64,000 nt of DNA from Straminergon stramineum (Eukaryota; Streptophyta; Bryopsida; Hypnales; Calliergonaceae), in contig OY987269.1 of assembly GCA_963920665.1 (NCBI GenBank), positions 9,736,501-9,800,500 on the forward strand, read 5' to 3'. The position numbers were made by a program, and so were the translations under genes. The notes below the pieces were generated by a model. The model was not told the DNA's origin. It was given only the letters and a program-made list of their open reading frames with translations, and made no database searches. Shown here piece after piece: positions 1 to 13,812 of this stretch. Every line of letters starts with the position of its first letter. Position 1 is the first letter of the stretch.

Positions 1-1134
1 TTGGGAACCAAAAATGATTGCATAGTTTTTCAAGGGTTGATTCACACCCATTTTCTCTGCTCATGTAACCACCACATTCCATTCCAGCAGACGGAAAAAA
101 AAACATGAAGAATTAGTGGAATTGGGGTGGTTTCATGGAGTGGTGAATTGGGTCGAGGGCTGAATTGAACACTTCCACCTTCACTTCCAGGCCATGCCAT
201 AAACCGAAATCTGACCATCCAAAACTCAGGAAATTCACTCCATATCCGAACAATATCAAGCCCTCAACTTCAAACCAGATATAGTACAGCCTAAAAATAA
301 AACTCTTCGTAACGGGAAGGATTTGAACAAAGTGAGGTGGAAATCATACTGATATTGAAATACAGATATTGAACATTAAGCTGAGCGATTGAGTGAGACA
401 TTTCCAGTGAAAAAGACTCCTTGCAAACAAAAGCCCCAATGCTCTAAAAATTTCCTTCCAACCTAGACTAAATTAAACACCTACTGTACGTCGATGAAGA
501 AAATTGCTCACCGTTCCCAGCATTCGTGAAAGTAGCTCGGGAAAAGATTAGTAAAGATCGCACAAAGAAAGGGACTCACACGAATAAGAAGGATCTAACT
601 GCACACAAAAAGGTTCAGAGCATCTGTAGTTTGCCAGCTACGGTAAACACACGAGAGGTACCTCTACTTCAACCACTGAGAACTCAGATGAGATGGAAGT
701 GCAGGACAAGTTATGTTCAGGCTAACTTGCCTGAACCAGAACCAATGCCCTCCCATAAAACATCCCTCAGAGGCATCACGAGTAGGATATGGCTGCTCCG
801 ACTCCGATCTCTACACCTCTACCGACGGAGAGTATAACACTCTCATCCCTGCCAAACCTACACACGGTATCTGTGCCCTTCTCGAGCCTAGTGTCACACT
901 GACATCTTCAACCTGGCCAGGATCATCCTCCACTTCTGGACATGTCACCATGCTCTAGTCGAGTCCTGAGATCACACAAGCCAACCAGGTCCAAACCGTC
1001 CTCAAAATCCACGGCACAACTCCACACCAACACTAGTAGAGGTCGAAGCTGGCACATGCTGCATCGCTGTTCGAACGGGAAGTTGAACAAGAAATTGAAT
1101 CGGAAGTCTCGAGATGTCATCAACAGATGTGTGC
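1..1134. other. Downstream flank / probable 3' UTR of the exportin-1 gene
   Basis: This stretch lies beyond the minus-strand stop codon of exportin-1 at 1135-1137. Base composition is moderate and like the neighbouring exons and introns, not like the AT-rich spacers. It probably contains the 3' UTR and perhaps UTR introns. Several short open frames cross it on both strands, but none shows a recognisable domain or splices into one. The transcript end cannot be placed from sequence alone. Confidence 0.5.
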
Positions 1135-4100
1135 CTATTGGTCGGTCATGTCATCCTGGAGTTCAACTGGAGCTATCAACCCAGGGATGCTCAGCATTCG
1201 CCTCCTTTCGGCCTCTCTCTGCGCAGCAGCTTCCTCAGCATACAGGTCCTTGTTATCCTGCACATAAGAATCTCCAACATGAGTGATCCTCGTTCACAAA
1301 AACCGTTCATTACACAAGCAGAAAAAAAAAACAGTCCTGCTAAGAATTCGCAACCGTCGATAATATTCTCAGACATAACAGTCGATTACACCCGCAGACA
1401 TCAAAGCCATACACCGTCACAAAGACTTTCAGAACGTTCCCGACCTGAGCGGAAAACTCCTTCGACTGAATCAAGAAGTCACGAAGTTGGTTCTTGAAAG
1501 CTCCCAGCTCGCCTCGGGTATCAAATAGGCCATTCACAAACGTTGTCACCTGCACACACATCGACCATCACCCCAAATGAGGAAGCTTCTCACAACCATA
1601 AAAGACCCGTCAAAAAACCAGTCTCACAAAAACCCGATGAGTCTTGCAACAGCACCTCAAAACAAGGATCAACAGGGGTTCCGCAAACCTGTAAACCGGA
1701 AACAAGAATATAGAATACCATGACTCGAACAACCTAGACTCGCAACAGGTGTCGGAAACAAAATGCAATGGAACGAAACGAAGTGGCATGCCTCGAGAGG
1801 AGTCATATTGGGGAATGACGTTCCCAAAAGCTTGATGGAGTAGTCCCGAACGAACTCCATATTGTTGGGAAAGGCTGTTGGACCCAACGTGGCTGCATCC
1901 CACAGCGGTAGCGTGAGGGCCCCCGAATCGACCTGAAAGAGAAAACCACCGATTAGAAGTGAACAGCAGCCGGGTCACTGCATACATACAAGAGATGATC
2001 GAAAAAACACACGGGCCAGGGGTACGAGGCAAAATCCCACCAGGCAGAATAAGTGTTGAAGGATCAGCACATGCAATTTGAATCCTGGCTTGTGGAAAGT
2101 GTCAGTCAAAACCGCAAATATTTCTTGTTCAATCGTCAGAAAATACGTCTGATGGAACTGGTTGCAGAATTCGGACGCCTGTACCGAAAACCAAGACCAC
2201 AAAGCACAAAGAAAGGTGAGCGGACAGACCATCAGGATGCGGACAGACGCAAAAAAGAAGACGAGGAAGGAAGGACTTAACCCAGGGCCAGATTCTATTT
2301 AGCACTGGATCAGAACAGGAAAATATTGATCGGTGCGTCGAAACGAAACTCACAACACGAATGGTGGGTCTACTAGTAACAGAAAAAAAACGAAGGTGAG
2401 GTAGTACCTGGAAGTTCGTCAGCATTTCCAGGAGCAGGTTCAGGCCAGTCTCTGCCACGTTGCGCTCGGTGTGACGGAATGCCCAGATTATGGAGTCCAT
2501 CACCAGTTTCAGTTGCTGGAAAAGGCCACTGAACATCAGATTCACATGCCAAAAAATCCAAAAGATTGGCGGATCGAAAAGAAATGACAAATCAACTACC
2601 GATGCTTCCTCCATAAAACGGACTGAAAGGCCACCTCTGAAAACATGAAAAGCCTCGCTGTTCACTTACTTGGCTGGACAGGGTGAAAAGAGCACGGAAA
2701 CAGTGGCTTGCAATTGCCCGCAACAACGAGAAAAACTTCAGACGATGCTCGGGATAGTCCTCGAAGTTCTTAGTAATCATCTGTAAAACCACAGAATCTG
2801 CTGTTAACTTCAGATCCAGGAAACCAAGGCTACGTACTCAAATAAACCTCCACGACCGAAGACCAAAACAAACGATCACCACATTGACGACATCGGGTTC
2901 CTGCGTTCACATACGTCGAGAGTGCATGCAAAAACAGCCTCGAATATTCGGGGAACGTCATCCATCATGGCGCCCTTCAACCTGCAAAAACTCACTTGAA
3001 AAAATCAATACGTTGATCTCACGCGAGTATAAAACTGCCTTGAAAGAACCACACATCGGCATATCGACGCCTCTCACCAATCAACTTAACAGACAGGGAT
3101 TGTTCGCTTCCAGAAAGCGACAGTATCTTGGCTCAAAAATCAGACACACGAACAGAAGAAGAAGCCCGCGCAAAAGGAAGATCCACAAACAGAGCCAAGG
3201 CTGTGATACGCACTTGTTGATGATAGTTGCAAACAGAGATAACACCTCCGACTCACGAGCGTCAGACACGTTGCGGGCATAGTCACCCAGGATGGGATCC
3301 ATCATAGCTGGGACGAAATTCTTCGCGATCAATTCCGCGTCGTCCGCTTTATCCACAAACGTTTCGATCAATTTCAGGGTTTCACGCTTCACCGACCTGC
3401 AGAAAGTAAACAAGAATCAGTTTCAATCAGCACCAGCTATCTGAACTTCGACCCAGTCCGAAGCCTTCGAAACGCACGGTGCGGAAACATCCGAAGACAA
3501 GGCAAGTGCACGTTTGTTTTACGAAAGAGTTCGGCACACCCACACGCAGCCAAAAAATATCCTACCTCAGCAGCTTCACAAATGAAGTCCTGGATGCGTA
3601 CGGTCCTCCCTCAGCAATGCTATTTGATATCAGCTCACTGTACATTCTGCGTTCATAAGAACAAAAAAAAAATGTTACGGAAGTCTTCCAACATAAAAAT
3701 CTCTATTTCGAGAAAGACAGGAGCAGGTCACAAACAGCCAAGTGGTCGAAGCTACGCTTCACGAATCTAGCAAACTGAAAATAAAACTTTGCCAAAAACC
3801 TGGTTCAGGAAGCTGCAGTCACGTACCTATAGACATTCAACATATCCAGGTAGACCAGTGATATTTGAGCTAGGAAAGCTTGGCCAAGGGAGGTGGCAAC
3901 GCTAGTATTCAGCTGCACACAACCCACGCGAAGACAAGGTCAATAACTCACTAGTGAAAGGATTCAGGCGCCTCATGGAGATGTTCCAGCGCTAAATCGA
4001 TTCACGACAAACCTCAATCAACAGTGCTTCCCGATTCGAATCACACGGGCCACGTGGGCTGCCAGTTCCAAGGATACAGAATACACACCTGCAGAATGTT

Positions 4101-7100
4101 GAGGACAGCTCGGACAACATCTAGTGCTTTCAAGTACTCCACACTCTGACGAGCTTGACTGATGATTTCTACCCATCTCTGCACCAAGGGCACACCTTGA
4201 TCAGGTATATAATAAGTATCTCGATTACTTTCCGACTCTCGACCGGATTTCCCGGGAATGAAATGAATCCAGTAAAAGCAGTACTGCTCCGGAGACAGCA
4301 AATGGGTCTGACCTAAATGGGACTTCAACAACAAAGAACTTCTCAAAACCAACAGTCATCAATCCCTTTAACTACCTACACAGCATACAAACCCAGCATG
4401 TGCGAAATGCCATCCCGCTGCCAAAACAATCTATCAGTGGTCAACCTGATTGGGAAGCTCCATAAGCTTCTGCAGATACTCATCCCGCCTTTGAGGATCT
4501 GATTCGGCTTGAATCATGAACCCAACCTGTAATCAGACTCGGAGTTATGCCCAGACTTTTTTCCTGCATCCTCATCCTCGCCACTATGCTCATTCAAAAA
4601 GGCTACCCGTCATCAAACAAAAGCAACTCAAATAAGCAGTCAAGTCACACAAACGAAATGGACATACTGCTTCGTAGAAGGTATGAATCTGATGAGCCTC
4701 CAGATCCAAAATAGTCGTTGGCAAGCCCTTCAGGAGCTCACACACAAAAGGCTCGGTCTCTCCCACCTGAAATGGAACACAAGTAGCTTCCATCAGAAAC
4801 AGAAGACGGACCAGTCTGAAAGAGATGTCCACACTGTGCATCCTCCTGTGTATCCAACTTCACAGAAGACAAGTTGATTCAGAGAACTGTAAGATCACCT
4901 AACTCCACCACATACACAGCCTTTAAATGGGGTGCGTACCTGAAGAATAACGAACTTCCTTTTACATTTCTGAACTATCTTCAGAAATGTGTCGCAGGCC
5001 ATATCCTGACCATTGCAACAAACAATGTGAGACCACATAAAGAACAGGATGGCGCTGTCCAAATGTCGAAGCAAAGATTCCGAACAAATGAGGTCATCAA
5101 CAACACGAAGGATCCCATTCCGAAACATACGAAAAAATCGTGAGGGCACTGATCTCTCATGACGACCCTAACCGAAAGGTTAGGTATCGTACCTGAACAC
5201 CAGGATGAGTTTCGTGCATGAACTCAAACAGCTTGTTCACAACCGTCTTCAAAAACTTCCAATGAGCTCTCAAAAAACGAGGATACTGGCCCACTACATA
5301 CCTGGAAACGGCCAAGCAAGGGCGTCTTAACAAAAAAAATCGTAGGAATCAATCACTACAGCAGCAGCACGTTCACAAGAATTTGAATAATCGACGTTAT
5401 GTACTCTCTGGATCAAGTACGACCCCGAGTTCTTCCTAGATCGGCATATGGTCATGACAAGCCTTGGAATCAGGTGAAGTGATTACCCTTCGAAAATGGT
5501 GAAAAGCAATAAAGAAAGGGACATTTTCATGGACAGCAGTGCTACATATTATGTGCCAGAACGAACCCGCACTAAAAAACTCCAAGGGGAATGACGTACA
5601 TAATGTTGCTGGCAATCACCGCCTTATTGTCCTTGCCCTTCGTGATTTCACATAGATTAAGCAGATCGCGAATCACTGTCACAAGGAATCGATTTTCCTG
5701 CTCCTCCCAAAAACAACACGAGCACATTAGAAACGGACAAAACAGGGGGAAGGAAGGAGGCTGCCATAAGCGCCCAAAAAGCGCAGATGAATAAAAGAGA
5801 ACGAGAGAAGAAGAACGTCAAAAATAACAGTCGTAGAGTAACCAGGAAATCTCAAGTCAAGCAAACCCTAACACAGATAGGAAATCACCGTAAACCATGG
5901 CATGGACACGCGGAATTTCACAGGCTTTAAAATGACTCCGTAGTACCCGCCTGACATGATACTACTGACAACCACGCTGTGAAATATGTACCTGGTCTTC
6001 GACCATGGACCCCGATATGGAGCCAATGGCCCAGCAGAGGGTGTTCAGATTGCTCCAAGCCCATTCCTCACCGTTTAATTGCTTGTTGAGTTTCTTCAGC
6101 ATCTGCACAAGTCTCCACACGACCACGTTCAAGAGGACTCCCAAACAAGAATCGACGCCGTCCTTAAGCCACATATGCAGAACAAAGGAACTATTTTTAC
6201 TCCAGAATCGCCTACAATGCTGCATCCACGGCGATATGGAACTGAGATTACCTGCTGCTCCGTATCTTCGTGGTCCAAATGGGACAAATAAATCAGTGTC
6301 TCCCTCATAATCTGGATGATCACAAGGCCATGAGTCAGAAAAACGGCAAAGCGATCATGCACGGTGCTTGAGCTAGCGGAAGCCCCTATACTTGACACCA
6401 ACTTCAACACCACCGTTGGTCACATCATCAGACAAAAGACACTTCTCAAATCGCGAGCATCGCTGCACACTGGTGTTCACATTATGATCCTATCGTGCAC
6501 ATGGATCTCTCAAAGCGAGAGGAAGGCATTGGAGGTCCTCCAGGAAAGGGCGACACGGAGGCAGAAATGCGGTGTACCTTATACTGGACAAGAACGTCGT
6601 TGTCCTTCATAGTCTCACGTACAATGTTGCCATTCTCGTCTTCTACTATCAAAACTTCCTCTGGTTTAGCCATGCGACTGATCATTAGCAACCGCAACTT
6701 CGATAAAGGCCCTGCATACAACTGCTTACGATGGGAAAGCTGCGCCCCCATCCCATTCAACATTCCTCCTACCTGTGACGCATTCAACAACAAAACATCT
6801 TAGAATCACTTTCTGTTGCATGAATTATAACGTCGAGAGAAAATAAGCATCACGCACAAAAAATAAATTCGAAGGGAACTACACCCAGAACTAACTGCTA
6901 TGGAATGTCAACCCTACTTTTGGATAAAGAACAAGGAGGATACCCATAATGTTTAGAGGAAGAACAACAAGGTGGAGTTCGTAAAAATTTGTGTAATGAA
7001 TGGGTCCATATCTGGAGGTGGATGACATTACTGAAACGGTGACGGTTTTAGTTAAATTTTCCTTGAATTCAATCCCTTGGGAAACGTGCCGATACTATGA

Positions 7101-10100
7101 ATATCTCTTCCTTACATGTTTGAGATGGAGTTTAGATTCACCTAGGGTACACTTTAGCACAATTACTCCTCCCTCGACGCCAGTGCACCAATCGAGATGC
7201 AAAATGTCTAGCCTGATCTCATTGGACAAGCGTTGCAAATCAGTCTACGGACAGGTATGAAAGAAACCCTACTTACCTGAAGCCCCAGGGGAATAGGGGA
7301 AGCGGGAGTTTCCATGTTGCACTCTGACTGAAAGAGGTCACACACGAGTGAATTCCAGTAATCCAGGCAAACCTACATGAGTGCAACACAAACATTCCAT
7401 TGTTAAAAGCAATACTCTGCCACCGCTGGGAGGCAACAATTATTTGACCCAACCATTGCCATCCCACGAAAAGAAAAAATTATAATAGTTGATATCCTAT
7501 TTCAAAATTGACAACTCATTGGTTGGGGGCAAGGAAGAGTTCTAAAGTCACAATCATAGAATTTGCCAACCACACGAGACGATATTAAGCTTTTCATAAT
7601 CTGTTATTAACAGGCAAGTCCAGTTCTATAACTCCGGTTGCCAATACCCAGCACACGCATATTTTGTAATTTCAGATCCATGAATAAAAAATGAGGTAAT
7701 TTAAAGAAGAAAACCACCAGCGAGTTGGTAAATCTCTCTCTTAAAGAGTTCATGAACATTGCAACCGTGCATACCTTAAAAACCTCTGTATCGTCAACGT
7801 ACGAAATACCGATCAAATATTCCAGCCCCATCAGTAGAGCTGTTTGATTCTCCGGGGTCTTCTCCAACACGCCAATGTGTGACTGCAATCCCCCAGTGTC
7901 TCACAAGATTAGAGCAGACCACAGAGCAAGTACCCGAACTCCCCATCCAAATAACTCCTAAGAACCTAAACCCTATAATGCAGAAAAATACTAAAATCTT
8001 GAAGCCTCATATGCAGCAAAATGCCTAAAAGTATACGACCACAGAATGCTCGTGTACAGGTGAATCAAGTCGAAAGGGAACTGGAACAATGGGAAACCTT
8101 GAAGAATGCAGTGAAGAACATTGCCAGATTCTGGATAAACGCCTGCAAAACAGGTGGAAATCCTCAGAACTCTGAAAGAAATAGCAATCCAAAGGGAAGT
8201 GTTTACAAAGTAGCAAGACATTCCAGATATTATCTATGCCCGTTCTGAGCTCATTACTAGCATAACAACAGAGGTAAAAAATGCAAGCCAAGCCACTCTT
8301 TCTCAAGTCAAGTAGCAGTGGGTGCTCAGAACCACAGGGCAAAAAAGAAGCCCAATAACGAATTGGAAGGGTCAGTCAAGTACAAACCCATTCAGAAGTT
8401 CTCGATAACATCCACAATCCCTCTAATTATGAAAGCCTACGAAAACAAGGTACCTGATCCTCATCTGACCCACTTCCATAAGCCTCTGGAACATTGGTGC
8501 CTGGCGGTAGAATAATCTGCAGAAAATTCAAGCAAAACCATCTTTTAGGAATATAAATGGACACGTCCAGAGTTACGCAAAGACACTTGTTCGAGATCAT
8601 GACGAAATAAACCCATACCATACCCATAGCTGCGGAAGCACATCAGGTCTCAGAAGTAGTAGAATCAGTGATGCCTTCGTCATAAATATTTCAACATGTA
8701 ACATCCTTCGCAGTACCTATCCGTCAAAACTATCCTACATAAACTAAAACTTCTCCAAAAATCAGTACCTGAAGCTGCACCATGAAAATGGTGTAAAGTT
8801 TCACAAATTGGGCATCGTAGTAATCTCCACAACTAAGAACAGCCACCTGCGCAATTCTTGGTTTCCTCAGTCCATGATTACCCAGCAGTGTATGGGCGAG
8901 CACAATCATTACATCTTGTTCCAGAAACACAGCAAGCGCCAACGAAAAACTGGAGAAGAAAATATTCAGGTGTAAAGTGACAACACTCACCTCAGACAAA
9001 CATTGTAGGGTCAAGTTACGATAGCCGGCAACAGGAAATAGCTTCAGTAATGTCTCGAGCTGCAAGTCAACATAAGGAACATGAACGGTTGGATAACAAA
9101 CACTGAACCACATAAAACAGTAATGCTGAAGAGGATGACTATTACAGGAACTCCAAAATTGCCACCAAAATGAATTATACGTAGTATATCAGTTTACAGT
9201 AACGCTGAGTGCAAAGGCATGCCATGATCGTTGTTTTCAACAAATAAAAAGCACTCAGCAACCCAAGCGTCAAGGAATACTAGTTCAATCTCTCAAGACT
9301 ACTCGTCGATTTACGCGAACAAAGCATTTACCAACGATGATTCGAATATGTAACCAAGGGGAATCCATGACAAAAAAGCATGTAGAGTCGCCAGTGTTGC
9401 TCGGATAAGTTCAGGCCGTTGAGACATCGACAGAACATATTGGCATAACTCATGGATGAGCTGGAATTCACTGTTGGACGATCCCACAGATGCAACATGT
9501 CAGTACACAACTTTGGCGACTAACAGGGCAATCACGCATTGATATGCCGGGGCCTTCACACGGTCTCAACTGGTGCACACGGAGCATTGAAGCTCTCCAA
9601 ATAATCAAAGGCAACTCTCCTCAGATACATACAAAAAACGAAGACCCTTCTGCCCACGCAGTAGCCACGAAGAAAAACGTACCTGTTTAAGGAATTTTTC
9701 AATTCTTTGATCTTACTTTGCGTCAACTCTCCTCGAGAGAAATCAAAAACTTCCTCGCTGAGCAGCTGCATTACAACATTCCGAGTCAGACACTTTTAAA
9801 TATCCAATTACACCCACGTCTGAATGAAAACAACTAATTAATTCAGCTAAAGCAAGACGATCAAGAATAACACCATAAGAAGCATAGACCCTACCTTCAA
9901 TATGACCATGCAGTTTTCACAGAGAGTTTCACTATGTTTTGCAGCTAAGACGAGATCTGGTATAAAGCTGGGCCATCGAGCAGGCCATTCGTGCTTTAAA
10001 ACCTGCACCACATCCACGTTTATCCTTGAGAATGCCAGAATTGCACCGATAAGAGCCAAGGCTAGGCCCAACGGTGCGTAACAGATAAGAGAATCTTAGG

Positions 10101-12514
10101 GCCTATCAAATACTGAAACCAGCAATATCATAATGCAAATCCATCCCCGAAAGTTGCGCTCAAAGGCATCTTTGAAATGTACACATATATCTAAAACGAT
10201 CAAAAGATCACTATTAATGATGACAACTGGTGAAATCCTCCATTAAACTACATGAGTACCATGCCAGATAGGACAAACTAAACAAAGCGACATACCTGAA
10301 CAAGAATGATGTTTAACTTGTTCACATACAGCTTCTCGGCCCGAAATGACGCTTCGTTGCTCGAAAGCTGCATCAAAAGAGAACTTCAATAAGGATACAG
10401 AAAACCCCACAGAAAGGTGTTGTAAACCCAGACGATACAAACGGACAAATATCAGAAAGGAAAATGAAGTGAATAAGGACATTAAGGAGCGAGTAATTGA
10501 CGCAAAAATATAAGCGAACAAAACGACACCGAAATCATATATGAAAGTCACGCTTAAACCAATGAACCTGCACAATAAGGTCTGATATATAGTTCTTGAT
10601 GCCGTCACGCTGCTCCACAGGAAGCGCATTCCATCTGTACTTAATGACTCCCTCCAGCACCTTCATCACAAAGATAGGGGCACAAAATCGTTGTTTCTGG
10701 ATGAGGTACAAGCCAACAAACTTATAACTAGATTTCTATGTGGCCTTTCCCTGACTCTAACCAAAACGGCAGCAATCTACAGCATTACTAGCGCTCATAT
10801 AATGTTCAGTTACGTACACATGTGGTGACACTGTACCTGAAGTGCATAAAACTTGGAATTCGCAACGGTAGAAATCTGCAGGATTGTCACTACTCGGGTC
10901 CATGTATCCGGATGCTCTTGCAACTGCCTCAATACCCTTTCAGCAGCAGCTCTCTGCATTGAAGTGAGATAAGTCAGCCAACTGATTCCACGCTGCCAAA
11001 GCTCATCGACACAGTTATACTGCTGAATTCAAGTCCGGCACGTTTGCTACATTAACATGCATGACCGTCAGTCTAGTAAGCTTCAGTCAACCGTAACCGG
11101 GGATAATAAGAACGGTATGGCCAAGGAAGTGCTAAAGTGCAATTCAATCATTCGGAGAGTAAAAGGTACCCGAGCGTAAAATAGTCAATGCGGTGGTGAT
11201 CACCACTACAAGCCCTCGAGCTCATAGAATTTATACCTGAACCATACCGTTTACGGACATGGCTGGCAGTAAGAACCCTGCCCAGGTGACGAATGAGGCC
11301 TGAATGGCTACGATCGTACAACGAAAGATAACGCAACAGAACTACTCCAGGTGCTTCAAAGAAATATCGATTGCAGGACAAAACTGATGTGATTAATTCG
11401 CAGACGGGAAACTCTGATCCCTCAAAACAATAGTATTTGTGTAGGAGAACTATCAACGAGGATTCGAGTCCCCGATAGAATGCAAAGACCCGTCACCTGA
11501 GCATGAAGGAGGTCCAAAATCACGCGCGAATCGCTTGAATGGGATAGAAGGAGCACAACCTGTAGCTGTAAGGCGTAAAGACGATTGGGTTCGATCCGGA
11601 CACGACGCAACGTAACGTGTTTTCCAAGTCCGACCAAACGCATGACACATACACGATGACACCTGGAACCCGATACAGAAAACGATGCACCTACACCACC
11701 ATTGTTCTCATGGGCTGGATTTACAAACCTCAGTGTAAGTTGGAAATGCTAGGTCAGGGACAAGAAAACCTTGTACTGCTGAATCATAAAACCACCTGTG
11801 CTCCAGAATGACACAGTACGATACTCTTGACCACTACGGATTACCACCAGTCCATCACTCGTGCATCCTGAGCAATCCCCGTCTTTCCGACCCACTAACG
11901 ACAATTCAAGCAGGTCCTGAATTGGATCTTGACCCGACGATAACAACGACACACTTCCGACGGCACTCTCCAAGGCAAGGGCTTTGTCATAGAGCTCACA
12001 CCGGTCATTTGCAAGCATTGCTCCTGAAACGATTTAAACGATTTGCATTAACGCAGAAGCTAATGAAACGACGCCGAGCAATGTGCGCATCGTCACTCAA
12101 TGCACAATGCACGTCAGAAATTGCTCTAAACTCCCATACGACGGGTGATTCAAGAACCCGGCGATAATTTCGAGGAATGATCACAAAAACAATTGTTACA
12201 GGGTCCACGCTTCCTGGGCACAAACTCCACACGAGAATACAGTAATTCAGCCTGCTCCTGCCCCTCGCACGATCAGCAGCAGCGATCGGAAAACCATGAA
12301 CGAGACGATCACACGCTATGACTATTGCTCCTCCCAAATGTCCTCAACAATCACGACCATAGAGTCCGAGGAATCGCACGAATGTTCAAACCTCTTTACC
12401 CAATAGAAAAAACATTACCTCGTCTTTGGAACCGGTGCCATAAAATGCTGTCACAGTCGCATCAAGAAGTCCGACATCAAAAGGCTGACTGAAATCCAAC
12501 AGCTTCTCCGCCAT
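1135..12514 (-). CDS. XPO1: Exportin-1 / CRM1 nuclear export receptor
   Basis: Importin-beta-family karyopherin that carries leucine-rich NES cargo out of the nucleus with Ran-GTP. I see 32 coding exons giving 1072 aa, close to plant XPO1 (about 1075): 12514-12419, 10953-10837, 10660-10568, 10367-10296, 10002-9895, 9765-9683, 9470-9332, 9059-8991, 8846-8769, 8516-8454, 8142-8098, 7882-7775, 7372-7277, 6772-6578, 6311-6252, 6102-5992, 5697-5600, 5301-5193, 5005-4940, 4766-4668, 4526-4446, 4178-4089, 3912-3827, 3646-3566, 3396-3214, 2981-2915, 2780-2670, 2515-2408, 2178-2041, 1932-1792, 1549-1445, 1257-1135. Phases join without a break. The start [15 protein letters not shown] matches plant homologues. 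The NES groove contains [13 protein letters not shown], and its Cys (about residue 497) corresponds to the leptomycin-B-sensitive Cys. The C-terminus ends [20 protein letters not shown]. Intron 1 (1465 bp) is the longest. The intron between 1932-1792 and 1549-1445 appears to start with GC rather than GT. Confidence 0.97.
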
Positions 12515-12910
12515 GACACCCGCCGCTCCTCCGCAACAAGAAAATCAAAACACTCCGCCCCCCCCCCACTCGTCCGTCACCTCAACGCCCAAACTAAATT
12601 AACCACCACCAGCCCTGCCGAGTCGGAACGCAACCACGCACAAGCTCCAAGAACCTCCCTAAACACTCGCAAGAACCCGGCGACGTCGACCTAATGCGCG
12701 TCACCACATGGCTGGAATCCACCTGCAAGTTGCACGCAATCGGTGGAGCAACGAAGAGAAACTAAAATTGGCGAATCTTTGAGTGTCGCAACGACGCAGA
12801 GTAGTTCAAACGGTCGAGTTGGCGGTGAAGAAAAAAAACTGCGAGTGATTAACTTAACGACGGTATTGGATTGCAGGGAAGACGAGTCGGAGCTTAAACC
12901 CTAAGAGACG
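12515..12910 (-). promoter_or_regulatory. Exportin-1 5' UTR/promoter region with telo-box
   Basis: This is the sequence directly upstream of the exportin-1 ATG (minus strand). It is C-rich near the gene (a C10 run near 12553) and contains a plant telo-box, AAACCCTAA, at 12896-12904 on the plus strand. Telo-boxes are common in promoters of highly expressed, growth-linked plant genes. No clear TATA box was identified, and the transcription start is not defined. Confidence 0.45.
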
Positions 12911-13612
12911 ATTGTGTTGCAGATTGTGAACGAGGTGATTCATGGACAACCACAGCGGCTGGCTGGCTGGCTGGGTGGAGGTCGCAGCGATGGCCGCTCT
13001 CATCACTCTTCCTTGAAAGGTTCTAGAAGGACTCGTCACTTCACTACGACGGCCGAATTGTCCCCAACACTACAGTATGCGGCCCGCCTTGTCATCGAAG
13101 ACTGTCCCACCCTCTGCCCCTCCTCGAAAAAAAGTACCGTACCCGTCGAAAAGCTTCGGATGGGAGTCCCTCACGCTCCTCTATGTGCACTCCAGCTCCA
13201 TAATATCACCCCAATTGCACTGTATCACTCGGGTTCTGGATGTGACAAGTGGACTTTGTCCACTCGCTTGGTACATCACTGGACATATTCTTTGGGCTGG
13301 TTTTACACAGGCACCTACTCTAAGCTCTACAGTAGAACTTCTAACAAGTCTTTGGGTGCCGAAATAGAATTTCCACATCAGATTTTCAAGGGTCCACATC
13401 ACCTCACACCAATCATAAGATGTTGTGTGACACTATTTTTTTACAATATTGACTTAATTTATGTCAAATTTGACCTTCACGTAGGGTGGCACTCTCTAAA
13501 GTAATAAATCTCTATAGAATGCAAGGTCCTGGCCCCATACAAATGTCACACATGCAAATGACCCTCTCTTACTATAATAATCTCTCTAATGAAATGTGTT
13601 AGACTGGACCCA
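12911..13612. other. Spacer, no recognised gene
   Basis: Composition shifts from moderate GC near exportin-1 to AT-rich. Short overlapping frames (for example 12914-13504 plus) have no recognisable domain and are probably chance. Nothing else can be supported here. Confidence 0.5.
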
Positions 13613-13812
13613 ACCCTAAGGTAGACAAACCCATTATCACCCCTTGACCCAATGCCACCCACATGTAGGGCCCTCATTGATTCTATGACGAGAATTTATG
13701 ATAGTAGTATATGCCTTAACTTCAAGTAAGACTTGTATTATAGTTTTACATTCTCACTCTAGAATCAATGAGGACCCTACATTTGGGTGGTATTGGGTAA
13801 AGCTACTTTGGT
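13613..13812 (+). mobile_element. Non-autonomous inverted-repeat element (MITE-like), copy 1
   Basis: An element of about 200 bp with long imperfect terminal inverted repeats. The left arm contains CCCAATGCCACCCACATGTA and then CCTCATTGATTCTA. The right arm is the inverse, reading TAGAATCAATGAGG and then a block ending GGTGGTATTGGG. A second copy in opposite orientation lies at 32233-32445, including the AT-rich centre. It has no coding capacity. The extreme ends are less symmetrical here than in copy 2, so the exact boundary and target duplication are uncertain. Confidence 0.75.

Noticed and set aside
11560..11610. tRNA-like GGTTCGATCC box in exportin-1 intron 1
   Set aside because: There is no matching A box, acceptor stem or cloverleaf around it.
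12914..13504. 196-codon plus-strand frame between exportin-1 and the MITE-like element
   Set aside because: It has no recognisable domain, low-complexity composition and no splice context. It is probably chance.
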